Below the pieces are notes generated by a model. The model searched no databases. It was not told the DNA's origin and saw nothing but the letters and a program-made list of their open reading frames with translations. A DNA stretch of 64,000 bases from Talpa occidentalis. Taxonomy: Eukaryota > Chordata > Mammalia > Eulipotyphla > Talpidae. The DNA lies in assembly GCF_014898055.3 (NCBI RefSeq), contig NW_023604295.1, positions 96,859,591-96,923,590 on the forward strand, read 5' to 3'. Below are positions 41,680 to 55,676 of this stretch, in pieces. Every line of letters starts with the position of its first letter. The first letter of the stretch is position 1. The translations under genes were made by a program, and so were the position numbers.

Positions 41680-44339
41680 CCTACCCAGGTGGGTCTTTCT
41701 ATATATATCCCACAAGGTGTGGGCTCGGAGGGGATGGGAGTGGAGGGGAATAGGAGTATCTTTTCTCTATCTTTCCCACGGGAGGACATATTTTACATAT
41801 AAGTTACAATAGCAAACAGATAACCCATTTAGTTTTACTTGCATCTTTTCACTTCTTATTGGCTTTTTCAAGACTGGCCAGAACAATATTAGAGCAGAGA
41901 CAGGGTTGTTGAAAAGACTTTCTTTCAAAGGCTTTGTTTTTATGTCTTTCTTTCAAAGGAAAAAGAAAGTTCTGAACAGTTTATTTACTAACACTTTTCC
42001 CAAGAGAATTGAAGTTCAGCATTTCAAAGGCCTCATTTTCAAAATCATTTTCTTTCCACTTTTTTTTTAAAGATAAAAAGTTAGTCTTACACAATTTGCC
42101 AAAGAAGCTTTTCTAAGGGTATTAGAGCGCAGCTTCTGAAAGGGCTGCCTGAAGTCTATGTTGCCAAATTTTTTCCAGATTACAGTCTACTGAAAAGGGC
42201 TTTGGCCTGTGACTTCTGGCTGTAGCTGTCTCAATACCATCACCTCACACTGGGGACTAGCTTTACAGCTATGCAGCTCTTTGTCCACTTCTAACTTCAT
42301 ACCCGTGTCTGTGCCAGCCGCTGGCCCGGTTTGGGCAGGTCAAGCCTCAACCCCGCAGCTACACTGAGTGCCAGAGCCTCAGCACCCCATGCCCTATGCC
42401 ACCCCTCCTCCTCATCCTACCAGCCAAGATGAGATGAGCTCAAAGCTGCTAACGGTATGGTTCCTACAGCGACTCAGAGTTTCTCAGCTTTCATTTTTAA
42501 GGAGCTATTGTGTGCAGCCTTCAGCTCTGCAAATGGGTGGGGATGTACTAACTATGTGTAAATAATTGAGCTTACACAAATGTTGGGGAAAACAAACCAA
42601 CAGTTTGCTTTGCTTCAAGCATATAAGTACAGGGTATAGGAAGAAGGTGTACCAGGGCTGTGCAACCACAGGGATGGTCTTTGTTAGGTTGGTTTAGCAA
42701 GTTTATTGTTACTCTAAGCCATGGAAGACCAAATTTAGGCCACCACCATTTCTCATAAATGATTGGAACTCAGCCACACTCATTTGTTTACATATTATCT
42801 ATCAATATTCTCATGCCAAAGTCCAGTAGCTGCAATAGATTATATGATATGCAAACCCCAAAGTATTTAATATATAACATTTGGCAGCAAATATTTGCCA
42901 ACCCCTTGTCTCCAGACTGTTGAGTAGAAGAAACTTAAGACTTCCCACAAATATTGTTGGTAAATATAGGACCCCCCCACTCAAGTATGACCACCTTAGT
43001 GCACCTACCACCAAATCACCTGTAGTCCACCCTCATAGCCCATTATGTCCCCTTCCCTCTTTGGACTCACCTCTTTCCCTCATCTAAATTAAAAAAAAAA
43101 AAAAAAAGTAAAATTATCTCAATAAGCCAATCAATATGGAGAGGAGAAGGAATAACAAGTGGCTTGAAACTAAAACTGAAATACTTTTAAGAAAGGAGAT
43201 GGAGGCCATTATGGAATGATTGTAGTGTGTATACATATATATATAATATACATTAAATATATTTTATAATATATATTTTATATATACAATAGATATATTA
43301 AAATTCAGTTAACAACAACAACAATGACTTCCCACAAAACCTGCAGTAATTCAGGAAGTCTTCTTGAAATCTGTCTCACACCCTTTCTACGTGTTCTGAG
43401 ACTATGAGGTATAGTGATGTTTACGCATGTACCAAGATAAATCTAAGTGCGATTAACTTTGCTGGTATACAATATACTGAGAGGGTCATAGTTTAATCAC
43501 CTTTATGGGATGTTATGTTAACAGAAAAGACAATACTAGCAAAGACATTGTAATATTAGGAACAATAAGAGTATTTTGATTATTTGAATCTTTGTGAAGA
43601 TTTGGGGTGTTACATTATTTGCTTTGGTGACATCCTGTTAAGCATAGTGAGACCATTAAAATCTTTTGACTACTCATCCTAACCTGTTTGTACAAGCTCA
43701 ACCTCCCTTGGTGGCCCAAGTTCAAGGAATATGGCAGAGCTGTGGGCTGCCACAGCTGCTGTCAGTTCAAGACAACCCTCAAAACTATCACATTGGAGGA
43801 ATGAGAGGTACCTTCCTCATTCTCTGGATTTCTACTCATTCATCCTCTGCCTCAGATGGAACAGTTGAGGCAATACAGTGCACAAAGTATATGGTTTATC
43901 TACACTGGGTGAGCATGTGAGAGGGAGTATCTAGGTTTTCTCTACTTTGAAAGTTCCCAAGCATGAGTATTCAGGACACTATTTACAACCCCCAAATATT
44001 CTCCCTGATTATGGTATATTCCTTGAATGACAGTAAAGGAAAATTTCCTGAAGAATGTAAGGCAAAAATGTAGGCAGATGCCCTTTTAATGATTAACAGC
44101 CTCAATAAGGATTAGTAATTATTTACGAGAATGTTCCTATGTTTGATCTTGTTTTTTACTACTTATGAGAAGCTAGACATTGTAAAGTTACATGTTAACT
44201 TATAATTCTGTTTGATAGAGAAATAAACCCATTCAAATTGTGGTTTTTGTGCTCTTGAAGACAGTAACTAGTTTTGTATCTGATCTACTAACCTTTTCAT
44301 TTTTTTTTGTTTTTCTTCCTAAAATGTTATTCTTTTTTA
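41680..44339. other. No gene recognised
   Basis: An AT tract at 43227-43305 and an A-run at 43089-43106 are the only structural signals. The plus-strand frame at 43666-43920 and those at 42368-43087 have no domains I recognise. Confidence 0.3.
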
Positions 44340-44635
44340 TTTTTATTATTTTTTATTGAGGTAACATTGGTTTACAATACTGCATATTATTTAGAGGTAT
44401 AATCATATGCTTTTTGTATGTGCTACAACACCACACCCACCACCAAGCCACCAGAAGTCCTCCACCATAGTCCATTGTGCCCCCTTCTTACTTTGCTCTC
44501 CTCTTACTCCCCCCACATTTGGTACTCTCAATTTGACAGTCATTTATTTGGTTTTATTTGACAGTTTCCTTTATTTTGCTATATTCCATATATAAGTAAT
44601 ACCATTGATATTTTGTTATTCTTTAAAAAAAAAAA
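44340..44635 (-). mobile_element. L1 3'UTR fragment, antisense
   Basis: TTATTGAGGTAACATTGGTT, TACAATACTGCATATTATTT and CCACCATAGTCCATTGTGCC match in order the L1 3'UTR also present at 7070-7260. Confidence 0.7.
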
Positions 44636-44859
44636 AAACTTCTATCAACAGACCATACAAATAATATTCCTCACTCTCAGAAGCAGCTCTACCCTCTTCC
44701 TAGAATTTACTTATGGTGAAAGGCAAGCCCCATCCCGTAATTTCAAGCCTTTCTCCCTTCAATGTACTCTAACATTCCATCAGCCAAAGCAAATCACCTT
44801 CAACTCACTGGCAAGACACTTTTTAAAGGTAGTGGAAATGAATCTTAGTGGAATAAGCA

Positions 44860-45510
44860 TCTATACTACCATGATGGGTAATTTTTCATATCAGCTTGAG
44901 TGGACCAAGGGATATCCAGGCAACTGGTAAATTTTATTTTTGGTTGTGTTTGTAATGCTGTTTCCAGGAGAGATTAATATTTGAATTAGTCTAGTGAGTA
45001 AAGCAAAAGTGATAGCCATTCCTTTGTGTGTGTGTGGAGGGGGTGCTGGGCATCGCCCCATGTGGGAGGACCTTAATAGAACAGAAAGGCAGAGGAAGGG
45101 ATTGTCCTCTCTCTGACTTCTGCTAAGCTGAGCATCAATTTTCTTCCCATGGTACTTCTCAGGCTTCCGACACAAACTGAAATCAATAGCTTCAGTTCAG
45201 TTCTCTGGTTCACAGGCCTTTGAACTACACCAATGGCCTTCCTGGGTCCTCCAGCTTGCAGATGGCAGATCATGGGATTTCTCAACTTCCATAATAACAT
45301 GAACCTATGCTTTTATATACTATATATGTAATACTATCTCTCTCTCTATATATATACATCTATATCCATGTATATATCTAATATATTTAGGTATATATAG
45401 GTATATATATTAGGTATGTATATATCTAATATATTTAGGTATGTAGTATATATATATATATATATATTTTATTGGCTCTGTTTCTCTGGAGAACTAACTG
45501 GTACACCTAC
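44860..45510 (+). repeat. Old mammalian interspersed repeat, plus copy, with AT expansion
   Basis: It starts near CATATCAGCTTGAGTGGACC and ends near GGCTCTGTTTCTCTGGAGAA, matching the reverse complement of 27790-28215. The TATA-rich stretch at 45310-45470 is an expanded simple repeat in the same position as the GT tract of the other copy. Confidence 0.55.
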
Positions 45511-48500
45511 ACTGAGAATCAACTGGGGGCATTTCATTAGCAGAACTCATACTCTGCTCTCATTGTCAGATTCTCAGAAAGAGCATGATGATCATGTACT
45601 CTATAAAGTATGAAAAAGCATGCAAACTGATTTCTTAGTAAAAGTGTTGCTTGTAAATTGCACTCCTGTGAACTTGTATTACAGACTTGGTTGAGCATAG
45701 TGGAAATATTAAGAAAATTCATCCAATCCAAACATGCCATAATCCTGCATTAGTATCATGTATAGAGATTTTTTTCAATCAATGCCAATTATAGCAAATT
45801 TGTAGGTAAACAGGTATAATTGATATAAACATTTTCATGAAAGGTTGTACTCATTGCAAAAACATATAGTGTGGAAGAGAAAATTTGACTATGACAAAGG
45901 TAGGGATTTCGACAGCCTCAGTTTTTGTAAATAAAGTTTTATTGACACATAGTCATACACATTCCTTTAAGTGTAGTCTGTGGCTACCTTTTTGCTGTGA
46001 TTGTGGGATTGAGTTGCTGCAACAGAGTTCACAGGGCCCACAAAAACTAAAATATTTAGTGTGGTCCTTTACAGAAAACACTTGTTGATTCTTGATCTAG
46101 AAGAATGCCACGGCTATGTTCTTGGTCTACTCTTGAGCTGCCTCTGTATATATCCCAGTCTATAAAACCAGTGAGGTTACAACAGCATGGTGAGCAGCTC
46201 TGGAGAACCAGAGCCTCCTGGGAGGTGTGGAGAAGGAAATGGCTAGGGGACCTGATGAGGGCTTCTTCCTTCTTGCTTCTATTCAGGTTTTCTAGAAAAG
46301 AAGTATTCTGAAGGGAAAAATGTTCTGGATTTTACTCTCCCTCAAGGATTAGAAAGGTTTACTTTAGTCCCACGCCTTGAGCTGAAAACAAGAGATATTT
46401 ATTTGAAATGTGAAAAACTCAATTTGCAGCAGTAGCGACAGCCACATGCAGTGTCAGACCACTCTCTCCCCAGTGACATTGCCAGGATTAAAAATAGCCG
46501 TTCTGTTTGTCCTTCAGCCCTGTATCGAGCTGGAGTCTCTAAGCTGAGTTCTCCTTAGCTTCATGCTTAATGAAGCATAATTTGTATTAATAGCAGCTAT
46601 TAAATCTAGAGTGCTTAATAGGAATTCAGAGTGGAGGCCCTGAGCCACTGATCTCCTCAAACATGGTCCCCAGAGAACTGAGCTCAGGCCCAAATGCCTG
46701 CAGCAATGATTCTTTGGCCTGGTGAGGTGACTCAGCTATGGTTGAGGAGAAAAAACAAGGCTCAAAACCTTCAGCTCAGCCTGGAAATCTTCTCAGAACC
46801 ATCTTCACATGGTTTCATGTGGTGATCGGCATCATGTAATAGCTGCATTCCAGAAAAGGCAGTTTGGGTGCTGGAGAACATGTGGGTGTGGCAGATGTAC
46901 AGACCAGCATCAGATTTGGCCTCTGTGGTATGACCCACACCTGTCTTTTAATTTCTCTGGACCTCAGGGATTTTGTTTGCTTGTTTTTTGACTTGATAAA
47001 TGAAGGTATTTGAATAGGGATCATATAATGGAAATTGCTATGAAGAAGAATAAGGAAACGCATAGAAATGAAGATTTGATGCTGATTCTGCACCTCATTG
47101 TGTTTCCATCCTTCTCTAAAACCAGCTCTATTGAAATGTAATATGGGAGGGCTGCTGTAGAAACATTGAGGGAAGAAAAGTGGCTCCCTTTTAGACCTGC
47201 GTTAGCCTGCCCAGGCTTCCCTCCATGATCTTTGCACTTAGGTAAATCGGAGATATCAGAAGAATGTATGTGAACCTACAAAAAAATAATCAAGGTGCCA
47301 GCTTCCCTTTGAAAGCTACTGTTTGAGGCAAGCATTACAACGATGCTCTGAGTCCATTCAAGTATGCCCAGAAGAAAAACCGCCATTAACAATCTACAAA
47401 AGCCCCAAATGGGATAATATCAGCTCTTGCCTTGGACTCAGGCAGTCAACAGAATCTGGGCCCATGTGAGCCTGAACAATCTTTTCCAAGGAACTGGCTG
47501 TGGGAGAGGAGGAAGAGTTTTTATTGCTGTAACAGGGAACAACGAGAAGTCTATGGACTGTCCATAGAGTGGGAGCATGCAAAAGGGGCATCTATTTCAG
47601 GCAATCATTTCCGTGAAGTTGGCTTAACTTCAAGGACACAATCACAGAAGTGAGACCCTTTACTGAGCCCTGTACATCAAAACCAGGTTCCCAGATATTT
47701 GTTTTTGTGTGCCGTGTAGGCCGTGTATGCAATATTGATGACCCAACAAAGGCTGGGCAGATCCCTCATCTCCAGGTGTCATAGACATTGGAACAAGAAA
47801 GAACTCCACACTGGCAGAGAACTAAACAAAGCAGTGACCTAGGAAGTTATGGTGGCAATAAGACTACAGCCAGCTCACAAACTCACCACTTTTTCATTTA
47901 CTGAGCTAGATGAGGTGACAGGCACAGGACTGAGACAATGGACACAAGTATGGATACAGAGTCCCCACCCACTTGGGATGGACCCAACTTTTGTATGTCC
48001 TTTACTAAAATAATACAAGGTAATGAATACAAAAGTAAGTAAAAAGTAGATATTTATTTAGAAAAAGAAATTGCATCAAGTTTCACATTTTTAAATCTTG
48101 ACAAAACCAGAAAAATAATATTGCATTTGAATTAATAGACACAGCGCTGTAATATTTTTTACTAACATATTTTGATAACATTATTTGATCATCTCTTCAC
48201 ATGACAGTAATTTTGTGATATTATCTTCTAAGGAGTATAAAAAGATGATTGTTTTTCCTCTGCATAGTTTATCAAAAAGTGGTTTATGTTATTGGTGGTC
48301 AAGGAACGTTTCTTTCATTCTCATATATTACTAGCATAAGGTCATGTAAATGTGATGGTTGTTGTGAATGTGGAAAAAAAAATTTCTATCTCCAGTATAT
48401 AGATCATATATTCTAGCCATTCTGCTCTTTTGTTTCTTGTGTTAGTGTTTTGATTCTCATCTTTTAAAAAAAATCTCATCTGTTACTCACTAAACTTTTT

Positions 48501-50850
48501 GGGTATCATGAGTCCATCTTGTTTTCATTGGACCATCAACATCTTAGTGTTGTGTGATATGAGGTTTGGCCATTTTGAAGCTTCCTCTAGCATTCATGAG
48601 ATTATTTTCATTTTGGTTATATTTCAGTTTGGAGAGGTTATTAATTTTTAAAAAATGTATAAAATCTATCTGTTCTTAAGGAATATGCAAAGAAAATTCA
48701 AATACATTTATAAAGGCCAGTGCTTTGTGTCTAACTGCCTAGCTAAGAAATCAACTTTTATTCTACCTACTTTGTTTAGGAGTTTTGCCAGAAAGTTCCT
48801 TCAGCTTATTTTGCTGCATGATTGGTATTTCTGCATGCAGCTTTATCTGGAACTTCCAGGTTTTTTGGAGGACAAATTGTGTTAGATTCACTAAGATATG
48901 CCCTGATGTTTGGGAGAATTTAAGATGTGCCATTTTCCACTGAAATGTTCTCTATTTGTAGAATTACTGCATGCTTATGCTCTACAGTGCAAGAGTTATG
49001 ACAAAAATTATCTTGTCATATTTCCATAAAAAGGAAGTTTAAAATATGGACAAAATTTTTAATTAGTAATTGATATAACTTAATATAACACTGAGAAGAA
49101 AGACATGTTTTTTCTAGGTGTGGATGAGCCTAAATTAAAGCCTTGCTTGTATTCTTCTGGTGCTTGTAAGAGATTCCACAGACTAGTGCTGGCTAGTCTG
49201 TGCTTGAACTTGATTTGGTGCCCCCTGACTGGATGTTGTGAAAGACACTGTTGTGCTCACACAATCTCTGGCCCTGCGCCTTTGCGCATGACACTGAGGA
49301 GTTGGTTCAGTGGGCATTTTAAAGTATTCCACAGAAGTGACTTTTGTAAAATACCCCCTAAATTCACATGAAATCTACCCCGTGGCCTCTCTGGCCTCAC
49401 CTACACAAAGGGAAATGATACAGAAGGGAAGTCAGATGGAGAAAGATAACTGTGTAGAACAATTATGTTTACATTTTTCATTCTTGTCCAGTCATAGACC
49501 ATAAAAGCACTTTGTTGGGGCCCCTGTCAGGGTCTTGGATCTGGACTACTGAGGGCACTGAGGCTAGAGTGTCCTCAGCTTCTTGGAGGATCTGCCTCTG
49601 TCTGCCACGGTGAGTTAATACTAGAGCAGGGAGATGGGCTAGTAGACTTGTTATGACAGGATCTATGATTATTCTATGTCAGAGGTAAACACAGGGAAGT
49701 GGAGAATCAGAGAGAAGAGGGCTAGTGTCAGCTTGGAGGGCAGGGAAGTATCCTAGAGGAGATATGGCCAAGCTGGCACATAGCCAGCAAACCCCAAAGA
49801 AACATTTCAGTGGGCAGTATAGCAGGCACCAAGGTCTACAGATGTACAAGTAGTTTGGTAGAGCTGGAACTCAGAGTGCCAGGCAAAGTGTGGGGAAGAA
49901 AAAGGCTCAATAAAAAAGCATTGATGACATCACTAAAGGCCTGGAACATTCTGCTAAAGGAACTATGGCATAGGGAGACAGTGAAGGGGAAAATGAGACT
50001 TATATTTAGAAAGCTGGTGTGAAGCAGTGTTGAATTGGATAGAAGTGCAGTATGGCTGGGGCTGGTACAGTAGTGTGGGCAAGTGTAGCTGGGTATAAAA
50101 GAAGATGCAAATATTAGTAAAAAAAAAAAAAAAGGAATAGAGGGGAAACAATCTTTAGAAGAGTAGGGATTTCCAAGGATAATAATCCAGATGTCTGGGT
50201 CTGTGATGATGTTGAGGTAGGGAACAAAGAAGAGCAGCAGGTTTGTTGGGAGAAGATGGTGAGATGCTGGAGGTTTTTATAGGACATCTCAGTGAAGATG
50301 CTCCACCAAGGGGTTTCAGATTCATCCACTGTGCTGGGAGAGAGCTGCCATAATAGTGACTTTTGGAAGTCAATGAAATCACAAATCCTGGATGAATTTT
50401 TCAAAGGAGAGAGCTTGGAGTGAAAGAGTCAAGGACAAAGCATAAAAAACTCTGAAGCCATAACTGAAGGATCAACTTCTAAGATGGCTCACTCATGTGA
50501 AAGCAAATTGCACTTCCCACAAGGACCTTTCCATAGGGATTGTCTCTTCACAACACGACAGCTGGTTTCTCCTAGAGTGACTGATCCAAAAAAGAACTAG
50601 GTAGGAGCTACAATATTTTATATGGCCTAGCCATGGAGCAACACATCATCATTTCAGCCACATCCATTTTCTTAGCCTTACTTGGTGTCGGGGGGGGGGA
50701 CTACAAACAGGGTGCAAGTACCCCAAGACACGAGTGAGTGGACACTGTCTTACGATCATGGAGAGGACTTCTAGTTTCCAGTGTTATTTTGAGAGCTCCA
50801 AAATAAGTTCTTTCCCTGATTTTTGATGTTTCATCTCTATCTTCCCCTCT
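45511..50850. other. No gene recognised
   Basis: Mostly unique-looking sequence. 46440-46630 contains dense TAAT-type motifs and a GCTTCAT..ATGAAGC palindrome, which could be a conserved regulatory element. Poly-A runs at 50119-50133 and G-runs at 50689-50698 are simple repeats. Frames of 60-96 codons lack domains. Confidence 0.3.
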
Positions 50851-51540
50851 CCCACTTTGTTGAACATATTTTTCTCTCTCCAATGTTTTGAAATATCATG
50901 TGAAGTGTCATTTTCCTTGATTGTCTTAAGCACTGGAGGACATTTTCAATCAGTAAACTCATTCTTCAGTTCCAGGAAATTTCACTGTGTTATTTCATTT
51001 ATAATTTCCCTTCTGTTTTCTTTGTTATCTTTTTCCAGAACTCCTGTAATTCAATCTTTGACATTGCACTTTACTAATTTTTATTCATTTTGTGGTTTAT
51101 TTTCTGGAAGTTTTCCTTCAATCTTCCAAGATTTTATTGAGTTTTTAGTTTCTATTATACTTTTTTACTTCCCCCAATTATTTTTTGTTCTCTGAATACT
51201 ACTTAAAAATAGTATTCTCATTTTCTTCTTATCCTTGCCTCTCTTTTTCCTTTGAAGATATTAATGTCTGGTTCACTTTGATTTGGGATATTTTCTTCTT
51301 CCTGCTTTCTTTACTTGTTTTCTTTGGTTGGTTCGTCAACTTATTTATTTTTGTCTTTCTCATGCTTGAGCTTTTCCTCAGCAATCCCTGAGTCTTCTGC
51401 TCATACAGAAGAATGGGAACTTCAAAACCAATTGGAAGCTCAAGTTTGTCAATTGACTTCTGCTGTGGGTGATGAAACTGAGTATTTTGCTTATAGAATC
51501 TTAAAAGTTGGTATCTTTAGGTCATTCTTCCTGGGTTGAC
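50850..51540 (-). repeat. Possible old LINE-like remnant, antisense
   Basis: The T-rich texture (TTTTTCCAGAACTCCTGTAA, GTTCTCTGAATACTACTTAA) resembles the old LINE at 290-1560. The 112-codon hydrophobic plus frame follows from T-richness and is not a membrane protein gene. Confidence 0.3.
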
Positions 51541-54065
51541 CACAATTTCTTGAAAAAAAGAGAGAAACTCAAGTGGCTTCCAGAGTCTAGGACTTGAGTC
51601 AGGAAGAAGGCTGGGCTCTCACCATCCAATCTGCCTGTTTAATACCCCTGTTTTCTGCTGCCCCACACATGCTCAGTTGGGCTTGGCACCCTTCATAGAC
51701 TCCCTCCAAGAATAAGTCTTCAAGTTTTTGCTGGGGTTGGGAATGAGAAGTGGGGATTGGTTAACTCTATCCTTCCAAAAGCACTTGGTGCCATCAAGTC
51801 CCCAAGCTGATTGCTGATCCCATGGCTATTTAGAATTGCATCCTGGAGTAATTCCCACCTGTCCATCTGTTTCCCCAACATGTGAATGCTGTCTGTCTTC
51901 TGAATTCCCCATCTTTGTGGTCTGCTGTGTTTTCAAGAATTCTCTTTTTCTATCTTACAGTAGGATTTCAGGAGAGTGCAAAAGTAGATGTGTGTGTGAT
52001 CCCCAACTTGAAGCTGTTATTAACAATCACTGTCATGGAGATTCCAGCAGGCCTGTGAGTTCACACTCTCTGTGTCAAGGTACCAGCAGGGTAGGGTGAC
52101 CTGGATACTTTCTCAGGCTAGGAGGGTCTCCAACGACCTGCCAGGGTTGGGGGACTAAGACACCTGGGAGAGATGTTTGGTCAGGACAGAGGGTGGCCTT
52201 AGTCTTGCCTTCTCTCCCCATGACCTCTGACCTCACAGCTGAGTTCAGGATCCAAGGTGCTGGCCTGCTGGAGCATGTGGGCAGGAGAGCACAGATACTG
52301 AGTGGCACCGGGCAACAATGCTTTCTGCTCACCGGACTCTAGCTGGATGCAGCCTTCTGCTCTAAATACTCCAACCAGATTATGTTTATGGCCTTTGTGG
52401 TTTTGTCCTCAGCAGAGGGTGAGCCAAGGGAGTGGGGCTGGGTTGGGGAGGGGAAAGTAGGAGGCTAAGATAATTTGCTGTAGCTGGGGAGTAGTTCTCA
52501 CCTTAAAAAAAAGAAAAACAGAATTCTTTGTATTTGAAAATGAGAAGAAAGATTAATACATGGTGTCAAGCCATTTGTCTGCAAATAACAGAAACTCAAT
52601 CAACACTGGCTTAACAGATAATAAGAAGTTGTTGTAGGGAGCGGAGGCAGTAAGGATCCAGGCTGTTAGAGTTGCTCAGCAAAACCACCAGGAGCCCAAG
52701 CTCTTCTGAATCTCTTTGCTCTGTCACCCTGAGCATGTCCCCATCTTCTGCCTCAGATTTAATGTCTCATGGTTACAAGGTAGCTGCTGTCCTTCAAATC
52801 TTTTTATCCATGTTCTAGACTGGGATAAGGATGAAGGCGGAAGAGCAAAGGCTACCTCCTAACAAAGCCTTTTCTTTTAAAACAGGCACGAACATCTTTC
52901 TCAGTGTCTACCATCTACATCTTACTGGCAAGAACTGAGTTAAGTGGCTATGCTTAGCAGCAAGGTCACTGGAGACTAAATAGTTTGAGATGTTCAGTTG
53001 GTATGCATGAAAGTGAGAATGGATACTGAACAGGCAATTTGCTGAACTTACATGAGTTAAGATAAAATTAAAATAATTCTATGAGTACATTCAATTTTAT
53101 TTATAATTGCCTCCTTTTGTAATTTCCCTCCAATAAAGAGGACTGTCTTGGAGCTCCTGTCTTATAATCCTCCATATCTGACACTTGATATTTATCATTT
53201 TTTTCCTTTTTAAATAAAAGGATCTTTGGTTATTTTTAAAATGAAGCGAGGAGGACTTTTGGTTAATTTGTGGAATGAGCAGGCAGATGAAAACAGACCT
53301 AATTAAGGAAATGCTGGAAGCCTTAGCACACGAAACAGGGTGTATGCAATGATTATTAGACTATGAAATATTACTCTCCTCAGCTCTATAATATGTTTTA
53401 ATTCCTTTTGAACTTACTTTTGTCAAGTCCGAAGCCAACATTCCTAATCAATAGGCAGTTCTCCCGGTTCATTGACTGTGGTTTCCAAGACGGCATGTTG
53501 ATCTGCACCCAATAGCAGATGAAAGAGCCTGGAGGACTCTGTTTACACAAGTTTCTCAGGGTCAGGTTTGGAGAGGCTGGCATCACTTCTGGCCTGTGGC
53601 CATAACTCCATTATGGACCATACTAACTGTAGCCTGCAGCAAGTTTGGGGGTGCTGGAGGAGGGAAGGGCTCTGCTGTGAACTGCTCACCAGAAAGAAGA
53701 GGAGAGGGATTAGCAAAGAGCTCACAGGCCTGCTGCATTGCTGATTCGGTTGTTCAACAATTACCAGGTCCTTTGGCAAGTACCAGCTGTATCTGGCAAT
53801 TAGAGGTTGATGAGGTTATATTTCTCTCCTTCACAATTTTGCTGCAGAAATTTCAAAAGAACAACTTCTAAACTCAATTCTGATGATGTAGAAGACAAAA
53901 TAATCACATGAGCTATGTTTGTGAACAAGGCAGTTCTATCTTTGTTGATAGCTACAAGATGGGAACTTCACTCCATGATAAACTCAAAGGTACTCTGACA
54001 GCAGGAGAGTAGCCAGAGAGCTGGGGGACTACATGGAGTGTCTTGGAAAGTGGGGGTTCACAGGC
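51541..54065. other. No gene recognised
   Basis: Unique-looking sequence. 53230-53400 is AT-rich with homeobox-type ACCTAATTAAGG and could be regulatory. Overlapping frames at 53543-53871 on both strands have no domain. Confidence 0.3.
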
Positions 54066-54492
54066 TGTAAAGTCAGGAATGGACTAGTGCAGGTTTTCTA
54101 GGATCCCATGCAGACCGGGTAAAGGAGGAGTCAGAGTCCTCAGTGGCTTTTTGCAGGCTTTTATTGGGGTTTAGCCAGTACAGAGCAGGCAGGGGTGCTG
54201 GGGGGCCAGGAGGCTGACAGGCCTCCCAGCCCCCAGCAGGTCTTCACTCTATCTGGGCTCTCCGGCCTTCTCTGCTTCTCTCTCGGCTTCTTGGCTTCTC
54301 TTTCGGCTTCTGCTGGCATCCCCGTGATGCCTCCCTTAAAAGCCCAGTCTCAGCCCAGGTGAATCCCATCTACCTATGCCCACACCCTACTCCAGGTGTC
54401 CGCCATCAGGCATGCATTCGGGACCACAAGGATCCATCATCTACCCTGATAACGGGAGGGCAGAAAAGCCTGACATTTTTCCTTACCCTACA
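54066..54492 (-). repeat. 3' LTR of the short element (427 bp)
   Basis: It shares the polyadenylation signal and most of U3 with the 5' LTR. It lacks about 30 bases in the CTTCT-rich segment and carries a decayed version of the U3 inverted repeat (GTCCGCCATCAGG and CCCTGATAACGGG). Confidence 0.88.
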
Positions 54493-55676
54493 GTCCACCC
54501 CCTCAGGGTTTTCTGCCATATAGTCTTCATATATACAATTTTCTTAGCAAACATAAACAATGCAGCCATGGCCCACAAAAGCAAATACATCACAATATAA
54601 CAATAAAATACAACAGAACACAAATCCAGGCAGGGCCCCAACCTAGTGGCAAAAGACAATTATTGGTACCAGCAGATGAGCCACCAAATCTGCTGCCGAG
54701 GGAGGGGAACTGCTCATACGAGGGAGGGGAATCACTCACGGCATCTACTGTAACACACCAGGAGCCGTCGGGCTTCCTGGCCTTCTCTGGCTGCAGTCTC
54801 GGCTACAAGCCAAACACCGCATCCACCCCCAGGATGCACTCACTCTGGGATTGGCGATTCTATTCTGTTGGGGGTAATCGCCAACCCTCAGGGTTTCTGT
54901 CTGCAGTCGCTCCAACACTCGGCCTCCATAGCCACCCATGCGACTCGCAGACCCCTGCAATCAGGCCAACCCACTGCACAAGCACATGGGTCGGGGATCC
55001 AAACTCTACATGCGGCTTGGGCTCCACCCCAAGCCACATTCCCCACCTGTCCCCCAAGGACAGGTTCCTCAGCTCCTCACCCTCACTCCAGAACGAGCAG
55101 GGCATCACCCACAGGTGATTTTACGAGACTCACAGGTGTTCAGCATACTCAGGCTGCTTAACAGCCGCTCAAGGCTTCCCAAACTTAGCATCAGCACCAG
55201 CTTTTGCCTTCCTAGTTGGCTTTTCTCCTCTGCCTGGCTGCTGGGCATACATAGGCTGCTTTTGGCCACCAAGGCCCACTGGCCACCCCCAGATTCCCAT
55301 CTCCTGAGGTTTACAAATGAAACTGTTCCACCCCCAGGGTCCCAAAACATATCAACCTGCAAGGTCCTCCGCCTTCTGGAGGGATTGTCAGTCCAAGTTC
55401 ATCAGTCCAAGTACATTAGCCTCTCCCTGCATCAGCACTGGGGAGCTCGGAACCGTGGTCCTGTCTTCCGACGATTCTTGCTGCCTCAGGTGTCGTTGGC
55501 TGGTCCTCTCGGGCATCTCCTCCTCCAGCTGAAGTCTCGTCCCACAGGTCCCGGACAGTGTCCACCTTCTGTGCCATCATGACGCCTCCAGTGTCATCAC
55601 AGGTACACACAGTCTGTTACTCCTTAGTCCCTCCAGGTCTTCGGAGGGCTCCAATACCCGTCTGCATTACGCCAAT
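54493..55676 (-). other. Interior of the short LTR element
   Basis: Sense-strand order: leader (GGCGTAATGCAGACGGGTAT), an ATG-initiated frame of about 62 codons (55416-55607) rich in Gly, Asp and Glu, a GC-rich middle, then an AT-rich stretch and a polypurine-like GAGGGGGTGGAC against the 3' LTR. The larger plus frames (54663-55118, 54938-55582) are antisense to the element and are not genes. The base after the 5' LTR does not give a primer-binding site I recognise. Confidence 0.6.

Noticed and set aside
54663..55582. Two overlapping frames of 151 and 214 codons on the plus strand
   Set aside because: They are antisense to the interior of the short LTR element, share no known domain and overlap each other and minus-strand frames, so GC-rich chance openings are more likely.
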